NCBI RefSeq assembly: GCF_003148495.1
Contig: NZ_QGGH01000003.1
Span: 620,001-684,000, forward strand
Source: Mesorhizobium loti
GTDB taxonomy: Bacteria; Pseudomonadota; Alphaproteobacteria; Rhizobiales; Rhizobiaceae
Direction of reading: 5' to 3'
DNA: 64,000 nt
The number at the start of each line of letters is the position of its first letter. Positions within the stretch are counted from its first letter, which is position 1. Under the pieces are notes generated by a model. It made no database searches and had not been told where the DNA came from. It saw nothing but the letters and a program-made list of their open reading frames with translations. Both the position numbers and the translations under genes were made by a program. This document shows, one piece after another, positions 63,920 through 64,000 of this stretch.

Positions 63920-64000
63920 GACCAGAAAGCGGAACGACCGACCGGAGTTGCCGAAGCGTGGTGCCCTTGGGCTCCCGCGCGCCCGGCGATGTCTAGCCTG
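63920..64000. other. Right edge, no gene seen
   Basis: 81 bp after the AapJ-like gene; no start codon with a ribosome site. Permease genes would be expected to follow outside the window. Confidence 0.5.

Overview
The window looks like chromosomal DNA of a rhizobial alphaproteobacterium (order Hyphomicrobiales), most probably Mesorhizobium or a close relative. The reasons are high GC, strong Shine-Dalgarno sites with frequent GTG/TTG starts, a PhyR-NepR-EcfG general stress locus, several HWE-type histidine kinases, a pstSCAB-phoU-phoB operon and dispersed rhizobial palindromic repeats. This is inferred from gene content and order; no database was searched. No tRNA, rRNA, CRISPR array, prophage or insertion sequence was found.

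Layout. (1) 1-7.9 kb: 3' part of a PAS hybrid histidine kinase, then the phosphate operon pstS-pstC-pstA-pstB-phoU-phoB behind phased Pho boxes. (2) 8-12.9 kb: a ROK repressor divergent from a xylose-type ABC importer (xylF, xylH and a half-size xylG), with two palindromic operators between them. (3) 13-14.7 kb: a CHASE-domain HWE-type kinase. (4) 14.8-26 kb: a general stress island with phyR, nepR-ecfG, two HWE kinases, small lipoproteins and membrane proteins, a Crp/Fnr regulator, a single-receiver protein, DUF883 and holin-like envelope proteins, a diacylglycerol-kinase-like enzyme and a triple PRC-barrel protein. Ten GGAAC-N16-CGTT promoters (EcfG type), plus one weaker match, stand before nearly every unit. 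(5) 26-29.7 kb: a sulfatase/phosphonate-monoester-hydrolase-like enzyme and an MhqO/MhqD-like dioxygenase-esterase pair with a small GNAT protein. (6) 29.8-47.7 kb: a catabolic island, probably for a quaternary or methylated amine. It holds a dipeptidase, a small partner protein, a GcvT-like aminomethyltransferase, three FAD oxidoreductases, a methyltransferase, a BetI-like TetR regulator, two tandem binding proteins, a complete Pot-type ABC importer, a class III aminotransferase and a Rieske oxygenase with Glu205. Matching palindromes precede the Rieske gene and the transporter/aminotransferase pair. (7) 48.1-53.8 kb: a GAF-PAS hybrid kinase, an OmpR-type regulator, a divergent OmpR-like regulator with a degenerate receiver, small membrane proteins and an L,D-transpeptidase. 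(8) 54-59.1 kb: an RND efflux pump (inner-membrane pump plus adaptor) with a divergent TetR regulator. (9) 59.1-64 kb: an Lrp/AsnC regulator divergent from a roughly 1018-residue kinase-M23-aminotransferase fusion, followed by an AapJ-type amino-acid binding protein.

How the parts work together. EcfG would drive its own locus and a surrounding set of envelope and sensor genes, with the HWE kinases as candidate inputs to PhyR. The amine island contains import, demethylation/oxidation, one-carbon transfer and transamination functions, plus a plausible inducer-responsive repressor. The substrate is not known. The most unusual items are the density of EcfG promoters, the amine island with its shared operator, the kinase-M23-aminotransferase fusion, and the regulator with a dead receiver.
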